Shown here one piece after another: positions 34,633 to 46,933 of a stretch of 64,000 nt of DNA (positions are counted from its first letter, which is position 1; every line of letters starts with the position of its first letter). The notes under the pieces were generated by a model. It saw only the letters and a program-made list of their open reading frames with translations. It was not told the origin of the DNA and did no database searches. Source of the stretch: Paraphaeosphaeria minitans (taxonomy: Eukaryota; Ascomycota; Dothideomycetes; Pleosporales; Didymosphaeriaceae); the NCBI GenBank assembly GCA_015832175.1, contig WJXW01000004.1, forward strand, positions 1,674,001 through 1,738,000. The letters run 5' to 3'. The translations under genes were made by a program, and so were the position numbers.

Positions 34633-35473
34633 CGATGATTTTCTACACTAGCATATCCTTTACTTTAGTACATATTCGACGGGCTCGATACGGTGCATTG
34701 GAGTAGCGAACGAGGTTTTGAAGCACGGGTGGTGGAGCACTGTTTATTCTGCATGGGCATGGCGAACGAAGGACGCATCTATCCGGGGAGAAAAGGGACT
34801 CTGTTTGTTTTGATAGGGCTGCGCTTCAGTCGCATGGATTGGATACCCGCCGGTTTGATTTAGGCGACTCGGCTGCATTCTGGATTGTTTGATTCGATTC
34901 CGGGATACCTAGGATTGGAGAAAAAGGGGAGCATTGCTCGACTGGACTTTGTATATAGTACGGAGCGAGGTTGGCTCTGGTGAGAGGTGGAGTGTCGAAG
35001 TAGCGATCTACATGGAATACGTGGTAGAGTGTCGAATTGGCGATCTACATGGAATACGTGGTACCGAAGTTATACGGACGTTGGACAATCGGCTGATGTG
35101 CGATTGAGGTTGGGGATGGTGGGTAGCTGTAGCTCGGATGAGTAGGATGAAGGCAAAGTCTACGGCAATTATTGTTCTATCCTTGGGACCAGCACCTGTG
35201 TTTTGGGCTCGTAACAGCTACAGGTGGGTAGGTGAACAGATCGAATGATGACCTGCTCTACTGCCGTCGCCTCGGTTGATGTGCGATTTGGGGTCGCATA
35301 GCGCGGAGGGCCCACCCTAACTCGAAGCTTGGGCCAGCAAGCTGGCGCCGGACGCCCGCTGTGTCATCGTCGTCTCAACGCCTCGAACCCGTTCAGAGCT
35401 ATCAGGACGACATCGCATAGCTTTTAACGTGATAAGAGTAGAACCAGGTCTGGGTACCATTTGATCTGAAGCC
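34633..35473. other. Intergenic between palH and MVP1
   Basis: No gene is seen. A direct repeat of about 20 bp (GCGATCTACATGGAATACGT) occurs twice, at about 35002 and 35040. The rest is palH 3' UTR and MVP1 promoter. Confidence 0.45.
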
Positions 35474-37876
35474 ATGTCTCTCTTCGGCGACGACGATGAC
35501 GACCTGCCCTCGCGACCCAGGGTGCAGCAATCGTCGTCATCGCTCTTCGACGACGATCCGAAACCCACCGGCAACAGCTTGTTCGCAGACGATTTCCACG
35601 GCGACGACTCACCGTGGGGCTTCAATCCCACGCCCAAGAAACAAAAGGGCTCGCTGATCAAGTCGCTGCTGCCCGCATCGGACGTGCCCGACTCGTACAC
35701 GGATGCATTCGACCAGGTGCTCGAATCTGGAGAGCGCGCGGGCAGCGGCATCAGTGTCGCCGAGATCAAGAGACTGCTGGGAAGCAGTGGGCTGTCTGGC
35801 GACAAGGAGGCCAAGATCCTGGGGATTGTGTCGCAGCCCGAGCAGGAAAGCGCGGGCGTGGCAAGGAACGAGTTCAACGTGCTATACGCCCTGATTGGGC
35901 TCGCCCAGGACGGCTACGACGTGTCGGAGTTGTCGCTGGACAGCGTCGATGAGAGGAAGCGAAGTAAGATGCTGCATCATTCCGTCCGAGCGCTGTACTG
36001 ACGCCGTGCGTTGTGTTAGACCTCCCCGTGCCCTCTGTCTCGCTTCCTCAGCCGCCGCAACCAGAACCGAAGGTGGGTGAACCTTCACAACGACCGCCCA
36101 CCCCGCCCCAACAGCAGCCTGTCCCGCAGGCAGAGGCGACACTGAACAAGTCGCGCGCTCCGATGCGCAAGCAGTCGTTTGGCGATCCCGAGGCGGATCC
36201 GTGGGGGTCGCCCGACCTCCACAGGGGACACAACCATTCGAGCTATACCGCGGTCCCTGCGCAGACCAATGGCATAGCCGTGCCTACCGCGACGAGAACG
36301 ACAAGCCAGTTCACCACTACCTCTGCAAACACGACCACCACCCCAATCGCCGAGCCGACTCCTCAGCGTCCGAGCTCATATGGAAGCGAAGGCGGCTGGG
36401 GAGGCTTCAATCCGAGCGCAGAGTCCAACTTTTCTGACCCCCCTCTTGCGCGTGAGCCTGGAGGCTTCGGGCAGCCAGCGGCCGGAGATGGTGGGCCCAA
36501 TGCGCCAGCCAACCTCGGAAGATCTCTTGGTCGAGGGCGCGTTGCCAGCACCGGGCCCGAAGAGCTCATCGTGGTGAACACGCTCGCCGAGAAAGAGGGC
36601 GTCTTCATGTTCCAGCACCGCAACTACGAGGTTTCCAGCGCGCGTCGAAACAGCAAGGTAGTCCGCCGCTACAGCGACTTTGTGTGGTTACTGGACTGCT
36701 TGCACAAGCGGTATCCGTTCCGGCAGCTGCCATTATTACCTCCGAAGAGAGTTGCGAGTGAGTGATCCTTTGCTGATAATCTGTGTGGCATTAATTGAGG
36801 ATTTACAGTCAATGGTAATTACATAGCTACCGATTCGAGTTTTATTGAGAAGAGGAGAAGAGGCCTTGCAAGATTTGCAAATGCGCTTGTCAGGCATCCC
36901 GTGTTGGGGCAGGAGCAGCTGGTCATTATGTTTTTGACTGTACCGACGGTAAGCTTCCCCCTAAGCTCTAGTCATGATCATGCTAATGAGCTCTACAGGA
37001 ACTTGCCGTATGGCGTAAACAAGCGAATCTGTCGGTTCAAGAAGAGTTCACCGGAAAGACGCTACCACCAGACCTCGAGGACTCCCTCCCAAAGACCTTA
37101 CCCGACCTATTCGATACCGTCCGCGCCGGCGTACGGCGATCCGCAGAAAGCTACATCAACCTGTGCAACATGATGGAGCGCCTCGCTAAGCGCAACGAAG
37201 GCATGGCCGCCGAACACCTTCGGTTCGCCGCCGCCCTGCAACAAGTCACCGAAGCGTCTAGCGACACCTACGCCGTCGACACCAACGAGATTCCCATGCT
37301 CAACGAAGGCTTGAACTCCACTGCAAGACATCTGGAGCAGTCGAGGAGTCTGTTGGAAGACGAGGCGAAGGGCTGGGAAGAGGGCGTGCTGGAAGATTTG
37401 AAGCGCCAGCGCGATACACTGGTTAGCATGCGCGACTTGTTCGACCGGAGAGACAAGTACGCGAAGGATAACATTCCGTATCTGGAGAAGCGGATAGCGA
37501 ACAATGAAGCAAAGCTGCAGGGAATCAGGAGTAAGGCTCCTGAGCTAATTAAGCCGGGCGAGGCGGAGAAGGTGGAGGATGCGATTTTCAGGGTACGTTC
37601 ATTCCTCTTTCATTTCCATTTCCCGTTTACGTTTACGCAAGGATCGTCAAAGCTAATGTGCCGCAGGATAAGGAAAGTATCGTGCAACAACACGCGCGCG
37701 GCGTCTTCATCATCGAGTGCGTCCGCGACGAACTGCTCTTCTTCCAGCAGAGCCAGTACCACATCGGCCGGTTGCACCAGGACTGGAGCCAGGAGCGCGT
37801 CAAGTATGCGGAGCTTCAGGCGGAGAACTGGCGGGCGCTGAGCGAGGAGGTTGAGGGGATGCCTACAGGGGAGTAG
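35474..37876 (+). CDS. MVP1: Sorting nexin Mvp1 (SNX8-like)
   Basis: Exons 35474-35963, 36020-36757, 36809-36948, 36999-37592 and 37667-37876 encode 723 residues. The start MSLFGDDDDDLPSR and the early LFDDDPKPTGNSLFADDF are typical of fungal MVP1. An EH-like helical segment follows (SYTDAFDQVLESGERAGSGI, FNVLYALIGLAQ), then a Pro/Ser/Thr-rich linker. The PX domain (about residues 345-450) binds PI3P, with the key RRYSDF and LPPKR elements. A C-terminal BAR-type coiled region (LAVWRKQANLSVQEEF to HQDWSQERVKYAELQAENWR) completes it. The protein forms tubules on endosomes and retrieves vacuolar sorting receptors, parallel to retromer. Introns are 50-74 nt with good branch sites. Length and order match the family, so I am confident. 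Confidence 0.94.
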
Positions 37877-38767
37877 GTGGGTATTTGTTGTGTTGAAGAG
37901 CGGGAGGAGGGAGAGGTGACGACGACGCAGCATGAGCATATGCATATGTGATCAGTAATGTTGGGTGATTTCGTTTCGCATGGGTGATATGGGTGGTGGA
38001 ATCTTGTACATTGGTTGGTATATCCCTATGCGAGCAGACGGTATATAATTTGAGCCGGCGGAGATGTGGATTATGCAACGGATTACTTCCGACACTACCT
38101 TAAACTGTCTAGTGCTACAAAACCCTCGGTGTGCTGTACCTCGGAGCATACATACGAATCCCATCCATGGGTGATGTTCTAATGCCGCTGTGCAGGTGAA
38201 CGTCTCGGATATTGGCATTTTTGGAACAAATACCTAAATCATCAGAAAATCGGCACGGTTCCACAAGCTTTATTGACCTGTTCAGTATACAACGAGTGCG
38301 ATGATATGCACTTAAGATAAGATTTTATGATGGAACGAGGGTGCGCTTATAGTTGTGGATGATTGTGAGTGGTGAAGGGGAGAATGGCTAGACTCCTTCA
38401 CCGACGCTGAGCTACCTACCCGTACCCAGAGAATGAACACAACAGCGTGACTGTCTCAAACCAAACTCAACCTGGACAATAACAAGACAACCATCCGAGA
38501 CATCGAAGAGAAGCATCAGCCACCTTCCCACGCGCAGCCTCGCTCAGAGCCTCAGACGCACCTGCCACGCGACGCAGCTACCCGCGCCTGTCAACAAATC
38601 ACTCTCCACAGCAGCAAACGCTTTCTTCTACAATCCTCTCCACGCAGAACTCAACTGAAAATACACCATTCAGCAATACTTAAGGGGCAGAGGCCGCCTG
38701 CTGCATGCTTAGAAAACTCCTTGCCACTTCCCTGCGCTGCTTGACCTCGTCTTTCCTTCCCACGACC
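37877..38767. other. Intergenic between MVP1 and DCN1
   Basis: No gene is seen. It contains the MVP1 3' UTR and the CA/CT-rich DCN1 promoter. An in-frame upstream ATG at 38705 precedes the chosen start. Confidence 0.5.
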
Positions 38768-41700
38768 ATGCCTCCGAAGAAGAAGCGAGCTCTCCCTCAG
38801 GACGACAGCGAGGAAACGGCGACTGCGCCCGCGAAGAAGACGAAGACGAAGAAGACGAAGACGAAGACGACGGCAAAGGTTACCAAAACCTCGCGAGCGA
38901 AGAAGAACGATGATGATGATGGTGAGTCCTGCACTGTTTTCATCTGCCCCGACGTGTCACAGCAGGTAGATAGTCGCGAAGGAGCTTGGGCCCGCGCGGC
39001 GTTGTGGCGTTGCGGCCTTAAGGTTCAGGCACACAGGCCGATGGTGGGGTGGGGGCACCCATGGGTGATTCGCGACTCGAGCCAGCTGCAGCCCACCGCC
39101 GCCAACTCAACGGTTGCTGCGTCGGTTCTACACCACCGCGACACGCTTCTCTCCTCCCATCGAGTTGTACATCTCGAGTTGGCATCGCCCCGCTGCACAC
39201 CTCACCCTCGGCTTTTCCCGCCTTGGGCACCGCCAACACCCCGCTCCAAGCTCCCCGCGTTGCTACATCGAGTGCTGCCGAGTGGGAGGACATTGACTCA
39301 CAATGCCGCCAGGTTACAATACCCAGCAGAAGGCTGCTATCAGCCAGTTCATGAGCTTCGCCTCGACGGACCAGAAAACGGCGATCAAGGTGAGTGCGCT
39401 CAAGGGTGTTGGGGAAGCGCGAGAGCTAATGTTGGAGCAGCACCTCAAGAACGCGGGATGGGATCCGTCCGCTGCTGTGAACGCGTGAGTGGTTTTTTTA
39501 TTTACTTTAGGACTAAACAGGTACACTGTACGCGCATGTCTCTTGCGCTGCTCTCCGGTGCGAAGGATAGCGACCGTATGTGAACTCGACATAGCTCCCG
39601 CCATGACCAAAGGAAACCTGGACACCCCCTGGCATGAGACAAAGATGAAGGCACGAGCATAATGGCATGGGGATTGCGTGGGACCATGTAAATCAAAGAA
39701 TAAGAAGGCATGACTACCGGCACACATGGCAGGTGCTGATGTACCTCCAAGGCAGTGGACGTCTGGGCAAGACTCGTAGCTACTTCTACGGTGGACGCAC
39801 TCGCAAACATACTCACGGCTCCTGCTGGGTGCAGCACAATGATCCATAGTCGCAACATACAACTGCACCATAGCTTTCTCCGTTAGCTTTGCACCCATCG
39901 CGCCACCTCCTACATTGGCCTCCAGCTCTCCGACTGCATCCTTGGTACGATCACACTGCACCGCCAGACATGTTCGGGTCGTCCCAGGATAGAGCCAGAC
40001 AGCTTGCAGGACGCCACCGCAGAGACCGCAAGACCTCGGGCAGTTCCTATCTGAGTAGTCGCTCAGTCAGCTCGTCAACGCAATTGTCCATCCAGCCTCA
40101 GCCGCAATATCCACTACTTGAACAGGCACTTGGGTATGTAGTCAACCCAAGCTCAGTTAGCCGAGGCTTGCCAGTGCTGAGTCTACGATCCAGACAATGC
40201 TGGACCGCCACCCAGGATACGCTGCGAAGCGGTCAGCATACTCGGCAAGTCAGTCAATCTACCTCGCCTGATATGGACACTCTTCCTTTGCCGCCTAATA
40301 CACTGCCGACGCGGTCCCTTCTCAGCCAAAACCAGTATCTGCACCACAACAGCGATCTTTTCGACGCAACCGCTACCATCCACGACATCTCAAGCCTATT
40401 CAAAGATCTTTCCACGCATTCCCCCGTTGCATCCACCCTGCATGAATCGGCGGATCGGTTCGCAGAGCGACTGCGGGTGTTATTGGTGCAGGAGCGGTAC
40501 CAGTCCGAGCACCTGAGCACCGTTCTACACGGCAACCCATCAGAGCCCAATCTAGTATTGCAGTCGCCGGATCGGTCTTCCATTGATTCCTCGGGTCCAT
40601 ATCCATCGCCGCGGCGCATGACATCCCAGCCATCACCACTGAGGGCATCGAACGGTTTAGCACCGGCTGCGGATGCCACCGACAACCCTGGCGGTTCGCG
40701 TCCACCTGCCGGAAGAGGGAGGACCGACAGGACCGACAGGACCAATTTTTTTCAGAACGCAAATGGTCAAGAGCGGGCCAATTCTCCGTATACACTGCAG
40801 TATATCCCAGCTCCACCTCTACCGAGCGCTGTATCGTATCACTCCACCTCACTTGTACCATCGCGTCCACTCGTCTGGGACCTCACCATACCTGGACACG
40901 GTTACTTCCATTGGCATTCTTGGATGATCAAGAGTAAAGATTGTTCTTTGTGGCACGAACCGATCACGCCTTATAATAACCCCGGTTTTGCCGCCATCAT
41001 TAACAATGTACCGGTCCACCATGTCATGGTGTTCGAGCGCTGCTTCAGTGGCGACCCATGGGGCCCCGTGAGGTGCGTTGTCCTCGGACGTCCAAGACTC
41101 CGGTTGGGATGTCAAGTGGCTAAAGGCTCTGCAGTGATTCCCTTTCGGCCACAAACAGGCGCAATTGGTTCAAAGCTCTATCGGACCAGCAGAAAGAGCA
41201 CTTCAGACACATAATCGCGTTCCGGGCTGCCGAAATCCAAAGATCTGGTCTCAACGCGCGCGTCCAGATAGAACGACCAAGTGGTGTGCCAGCTATGATG
41301 CTCCATGAAGCCCTTGAAGCTATCGAAGAACGTTACGATGCCCGCGTTACATTCCACTATGCCCACAGTCATCAAACCCAGGGTGCTCTGCCCACGTCCA
41401 ATAGTGCTCCAAACATTGGAACGCATTCCTCACCAAGGAAAAGGATCAGGAGGGGATATTATGATCCCGTGAGAGGAAGCGTACCGTACTGACTACGTTT
41501 TATTTTCTGCGTTGCATTTTATGTTAAGGCATTGTTGACAATTTGATTCAGATACTTTAGCGGTGGCGGGGGCTCAGGGGCCGCCTCTTTATCTAAGAGC
41601 AGCCTCAACAAGCTCTTTGACAGTTTACGAGACGACAAGAACTCGCCCGACACTGTGGGACCCGAGGGCGCGATGGGCTATTTCGAGAAGCTCGGCGTGG

Positions 41701-42293
41701 ACCTCGAGGGCATGGACGCCTTGGCCGTCATGGAAGTCATTCAAGCACCTACCATGGGAGAATTAGGCCGTGAAGGATTCGTTGAAGGCTGGTCATCGCT
41801 CAAGTGAGTTTCATTACATTGTGCGCATAGTCGAGGCTTACGTTCGTGCAGCGCGGACACGCTTGACAAGCAGAAGGCGCATCTGAAGTCTCTCAAGCAG
41901 CGGTTGCCAACCGACAAGGCCGCTTTCGACAAGGTCTACAAGTATACATTCCTTCTCGGAAGGCCTGCTGGTGCCAAAGCTGTTCCTCTCGACTCCGCAC
42001 TCGCTTTCTGGGAACTGCTCTTCACTTCACCGCTGTCCGCAATGCGGTGGTCCACACCAAACTCGCCGTGGTCCGAGTGGTGGTCCGAGTTCCTCAATTC
42101 TGAGTGGAAGAAGAGCGTGAACAAGGACATGTGGAACGAGACGCTCAAGTTTGCCAAGCTGACGCTCGAGGACGAGGCCATGAGCTTCTGGGACGAGTCG
42201 TCGTCGTGGCCGTCTGTTATCGACGACTTCGTAGAGTGGGTTAAGAAGGAGAAGCGGCCTAGCCAAAACACCGTCGACGAGATGGAAGAGTAA
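38768..42293 (+). CDS. DCN1: DCN1, cullin neddylation co-E3, with 2.07-kb intron
   Basis: It promotes NEDD8/Rub1 transfer to cullins as a scaffold for Ubc12. Exons are 38768-38921, 39313-39389, 39441-39484, 41552-41803 and 41852-42293 (322 residues). The N-terminal exon encodes a Lys-rich MPPKKKRALPQDD segment. The UBA-like part is YNTQQKAAISQFMSFASTDQ and HLKNAGWDPSAAVNAYF. The PONY/DCUN1 domain runs from LDKQKAHLKSLKQRL to WPSVIDDFVEWVKKEKR. An alternative start at 39303 (MPPGYNTQQ) gives 274 residues, the usual family length. The first exon is supported by a GTGAGT donor, matching phase, and an AG exactly at the GlyTyr codon. The intron 39485-41551 joins AAVNA to YFSGGG in phase and contains an entire other gene on the same strand, far larger than every other intron here. 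Confidence 0.88.
39970..41492 (+). CDS. Uncharacterised protein nested in DCN1 intron
   Basis: The whole gene lies inside the third DCN1 intron on the same strand. Proposed exons are 39970-40133, 40194-41072 and 41159-41492 (458 residues). The first intron is 60 nt, in frame, with a GTATGT donor, and could be retained. The second is 86 nt, with donor AG|GTGCGT, and is needed to reach the conserved-looking end. The N-terminal two thirds is Ser/Pro-rich with Gln and Arg runs. The ordered C-terminus contains LVWDLTIPGHGYFHWHSWMI, NVPVHHVMVFERCFSGDPWG, and after splicing RRNWFKALSDQQKEHFRHII and AMMLHEALEAIEERYDARVT. It ends in a basic KRIRRGYYDP. I recognise no family. A start at 39889 in the same frame is possible but less likely. 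The globular end argues that it is a real gene. Confidence 0.65.
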
Positions 42294-43156
42294 GATGGAT
42301 AATACATCGTTCCTAAAGCATGCGATGGGCGGGGCTTGGTCAGCAGGTATCTTCACGGAATGACATTGATCAAAAGCACGCTGGGAAAAACTAGGTAGAC
42401 GGATTACGGGCGCATGACTACATTCACGGGCGGCATCACATACCCTCCGTCCACACAGATTTGTTGGACGGGACATCTCCGGAGGATGCATTTTCTTTAA
42501 ATAGCTTAGCCTGGCATCAATATGAGGCGACCTGAGAGGTCGCTGTATGATTTGAATGCTGGTTTTGTGGAGCGTGGACGGTATGTAATGTCTGCTGTGC
42601 ATCTGATGCGCAACGCAGAAGACATCAAATGCGCGACCAAGCTAGGTTGAAGATGCAATCGACCGTAGAGATGCAAAGAAAACTTCTGCTGGGAAGAGAT
42701 TGATGCACACCCTTCTATTCGCGCGTGTGCGGTTGCCCAGATGATGGAGAGAAGTCTGGAGGGAAAAGCGTGCAGCCACGCCTTGAGGTTTTGTCTGCGC
42801 TAAGAATCCAGTGTAACTAGTATACAACAGGACACAAAGTTCGTCACGGGAAAGCGGAAATGAAAATGCGATTGCGCGCAGAAGAACCAGCAAAGACATC
42901 TTCCGAATACCTAGGTGCCCTTCGATCCTTGCTGTGGTGGAAATCGCTGAGTTGTCCGTGCAATAAGCCAGTCCCACCGACGTACGCTAGCCGCAGAAAG
43001 CGGTTAGCTCGCACACTTCGGCTCGACGCACAATTTTGGCACCTCGCAATTGCCAACCCGACCTCCACGACAACACCGGTACTAACGTTACAAAACAGCA
43101 AAGGTGAGTCCGACCCAGGCACCGCGACGCCTTCCATTGCTAACGATTGCTTGCAG
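42294..43156. other. Intergenic plus eL32 promoter and 5' UTR intron
   Basis: No gene is seen. A likely 5' UTR intron of the ribosomal gene runs 43104-43156 (CAAAG|GTGAGT to TTGCAG), ending right at the ATG. Such leader introns are common in fungal ribosomal protein genes. Confidence 0.55.
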
Positions 43157-43826
43157 ATGGTCGCCGCCAAGAAGCACGTCCCGATCGTGAAGAAGCGTAC
43201 GCCTGCGTGCCCGCCGCCCTCGAGAATCGCGACTGACAGCCCGTAGACACCAAGCGCTTCAACCGCCACCAGTCCGACCGCTTCAAGTGTGAGCGACACC
43301 GTGTCCGAACGTAGGAGGAATGGGGATTCTGACTGTGGACAGGCGTCGACCCGTCATGGAGGAAGCCTAAGGGTATCGACAACCGCGTCCGAAGGCGGTT
43401 CAAGGGCCAGGCTGCCATGCCCAAGGTACGACAGCTCGCTGTGATGGGCGCCACGGAAACGGACGGCTCGCATTGCAAAGAACGCCCCAGCTCGGGGCTG
43501 CTATGAGTTTGGGATTTTGGCTGACGGATGTGCAGATCGGTTACGGATCCAACAAGAAGACCCGCCACCTGATGCCCAGTGGCCACAAGGCTTTCGTCGT
43601 CAACAACGCCCGCGACGTCGACCTCCTCCTCATGCACAACCAGACCTTCGCCGCCGAGTACGCCTCCCCGCTTTCCCTCCCACACACCCGAAAACACCCC
43701 GGCTAACAACCGCACAGGATCTCGCACTCCGTCTCTGCACGAAAGCGCATCGACATCATCGCCAAGGCGAAGCAGTTGGGCGTGAAGGTGACGAACAGCC
43801 AGGCTCGCGTCAAGACCGAGTCGTAG
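43157..43826 (+). CDS. RPL32: 60S ribosomal protein eL32
   Basis: This structural protein of the large ribosomal subunit has five exons: 43157-43196, 43247-43288, 43343-43425, 43536-43657 and 43718-43826. They encode exactly 131 residues, the normal length. Conserved pieces in order: [76 protein letters not shown] and [18 protein letters not shown]. All four introns keep phase and have canonical ends. The last has a clear GCTAAC branch site. High-Arg/Lys content fits rRNA binding. Confidence 0.96.
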
Positions 43827-46800
43827 AGGGTTTCGCGGAATGGGACGAAATGGTTCTTTGACATGGATGGATGTGGGCAGGCGGGGCATAAACGGCGTCT
43901 ACTCTGACTTCAGGCACGCACTGGCAAACAAACGACAGATGATGGGGTTGGTTGCTGGCTTAGCCTTACTGAGCTCTGGCCCCCGCGGCGAGGGCATGTA
44001 TGAAACATGATCGAACACAAAAATCTCATCATTCACGTTTTCTGAGGATGGCGCTGTGCTGGTGGTGGGGATGAGGCGTGGTTGAGTGAGCCGCAAGCTA
44101 TAGGAATAAGCATTACCTTGCCCTGCCAGTTCCGTTGCCCGCTCGATGGTGCGAGAGCGCTTCCACTTCACTCTCGCCCGTGTTCCAGACGACACGCACC
44201 CGCGCCTACACGAAAAGTCTATTGCTTCACACCTCTCAAGAGCGCCCTCTCGCATCTGCCCCCACCCACCCCGCGGAACGCCATACCTTGCCGCACAACT
44301 GACAGAGCCGCGAACGATGCCCACACAACGCCCCATCACAATTCGCATCCCCCCCTGCCCTCCCATCACACCAACCACCCGTACGCATGCACCTTCTCCA
44401 GTCTCCCCCGAGCAGCAGAAAACGCACAGCACCCTTTCCTCCACCCTCCGCCCATTGCTGGTCCGTAGTGAAGCGCGCAGTGCGGTATGATGTAACGTGG
44501 AGTACTTTCCGCGACGAACTACAGTAATACCTACCTACAACACCACACCGAGGTTTCTCTCCTCCCGAACGACTGCGAGGAGGTAGTCTACCACGCTCCA
44601 TCAGGAACGCTACATGTGAACCACCGACATGTTGTTCCCCGCTCCAGAGACGCTGCTTACATACCGTCGCGTGCAGGACAGCTGGGGAGGCTAGCGCTGG
44701 ATGGGGTTGTTCTCCGCTGGATACCGTACGAGGACGAGGACGACTCGCACGCGGTTGTGTACTAGGTATGTACGTACGTACCTATCTACCTACCTGTCTG
44801 TCTCGCAACGTCATCGCCCCTCCCTCACATCGCGCACACGGCGAGCTCAGGAAACGCAATCCGAATGTGCGACGGCCATGGTTCGACATGGGCGTCTGCA
44901 CGAGTAAAACCCATTCAGAGAGGTGGACTGGATGGGAGGGGATGTTGCCGGCGGAGGTGTCGTGGCGCGGAGTAACATGTGCGAAGTAGCGACTCCTGTC
45001 GGAACGACGCTGGGATTTGCTGCGGGCGCTTTTAGTGTGTAGATAGACAAACCACGTACCTAAGACGTTCGTGTATGCGTGTGACTCACTCCCAGGGTAG
45101 GTAGAATAGACCCAGGTAAGTAGTTGCAGGTGAGGTGCCGGTCGGGAGATTGACGCGCGAGAGATGCTAGGTAGGTGAGGTGAGGTGTGGCTGTGTTTGT
45201 GACTGGAATGGGTCATTTGCATGCAGTACGCTCATCGCCAACGTCACGGAAGCTTGCGTTTCCACTTTCTATACCGATTTTCATCGCGCTTTGCGCGACT
45301 GGGAGATATGGGGGTGGAGATAGGGCGGTACGGATAGACAATGTGTGTGATGGTGTGCAATGTCTGATGCAGGCCCATCGTGTGTAGGTAGGTACCGTAT
45401 GGGCTGGGCGACAGGACTCAGCATCTGGCATCATCTCGTCATCATCATCATCAGCCGAGCAGGTTCTGCCATATGCCCCATCAGCATTCTTCCATCTGCC
45501 CCGGCAAGCAACAGAATCGCCAGAGGCTCGAGGCGACGGCGCTCCGTCGGGGTGCAAGATCGTGTTGTGCTCGCACGGCTGTGGCGCATGCACATATCAA
45601 ACCGCCAGGCGCTCAACACCACGCCCGCCGCGTACACCGCTCTAGACAAAACAACCCAGCCTGTGAGTCCGCTTACCACGACAGCAGAAACACACTGCCG
45701 TTTCGTTCGTGGCGCTTGGCCGCATCCCCGCGCACAGCACATGTCGCAGCCAGAGCTAAGCCAATACCCAGTCCACACCGACATCGCTGGGCAGTTGCAA
45801 TGGTGCCGTATGTAGGAGTGGTTGCACATCAGCCGCGTTATCTCGCATGTCGGGGCACCAGATAGCACGAGGAGGGTGCTGAGGCATCCATTGGCCGCGA
45901 GGCTATCTGGGTGAAGTGGTCAAGGTAGGAACGAGGCACGCTGCTGTGCATGTCGCAAAGGGGAAGTGTTGTGTGTGGTGGATGCGTATGTTGGGCGTAC
46001 CCGGGACGACGAAAGAACCGGGAAATTATGCAGCGATAACAGAATGGTGATCATGACGACGACGACGACGCCGCCGCAGCGTCTTTCCTGCTTTGCCTTG
46101 GGATGTGGAAAGCAGCATCTGGGTTGGGAGTGCTGATGGAGAGCTGCACGCCTCTTGCAGCAGCGCGTCTCAGTGGAGCAGACAGGGGCATGTAGGTATT
46201 TGCCAGAGCAGCACCCCCCTTCTCCCCTCCTGCCTCGGCGGCGCAACTCACGTTCCCCCAGGTCGCATTATCAATGGATGCAATGCCGTGACACTGCGCC
46301 AATGGACGTGCCCACGGTGCATGTACCGTATCGCGCACCGCGGTCCGTGGTGGTGTTCCTGATAGATGATTCTATTTTTTCTCACCGCAACGGTCGAGCC
46401 CCGTGTGGTCTCCAAGATCTTTCGTCGCTACTTTAGCTCCCGTTGCCTGCCGCTACTGTAAAAGACTCGCCATTTCCCCCTGGCACTGTTTTTCTTCTCC
46501 TCCTGCTCGTGCCCTTGTTGATCTTGAACTCTTTTCTTTGTGCGTGTCGATCCGGCGGCTTGTGTCGTGCATCTTGCACGAGAGCGCGTCCGCGTTCGCT
46601 TGTCGGCCGTCTCGCTTTGTGAGGAGATCGTCGCCGGCCTTTGTCGTGTGATTGTCAAGACGATCGCGCATCCCAGCTTTTTCGGGCATACCGACGCTTG
46701 GTGCGACTGCGGCGGTGCATTGAAAAAAGCGCGGATACGTGTGCCCAACAACTTCACGTGCTTCGCCTCTTTCCACGGTTGCGGAGGCCTTGGGACCCTT

Positions 46801-46933
46801 ACAAATTTGGCTGTCAGCCCGCGCAAAAATCAGATTTCGCCTCGTTACATCTTCGCCGTTGCTTGACGCCTTGTCTGCTCAACGGACCCCGAGAAAGAGT
46901 TATCGGAGAGAGCACTTCTGAACGATCGCGAGA
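43827..46933. other. 3.1-kb gap, no gene supported
   Basis: Several mutually overlapping frames on both strands (for example around 44146-44490, 45360-45868 and 46403-46866) have biased, shadow-like composition and no recognisable domain. It has TACC/TAGG tetramer runs (44766-44795, 45385) and ATC/GAC triplet runs. The last few hundred bases, CT-rich, look like the promoter and leader of the gene at 46934. Confidence 0.45.

Noticed and set aside
39889..39969. Upstream start for the nested gene
   Set aside because: The extra residues (MHPSRHLLHWPP...) look like untranslated leader. The ATG at 39970 begins a more protein-like N-terminus.
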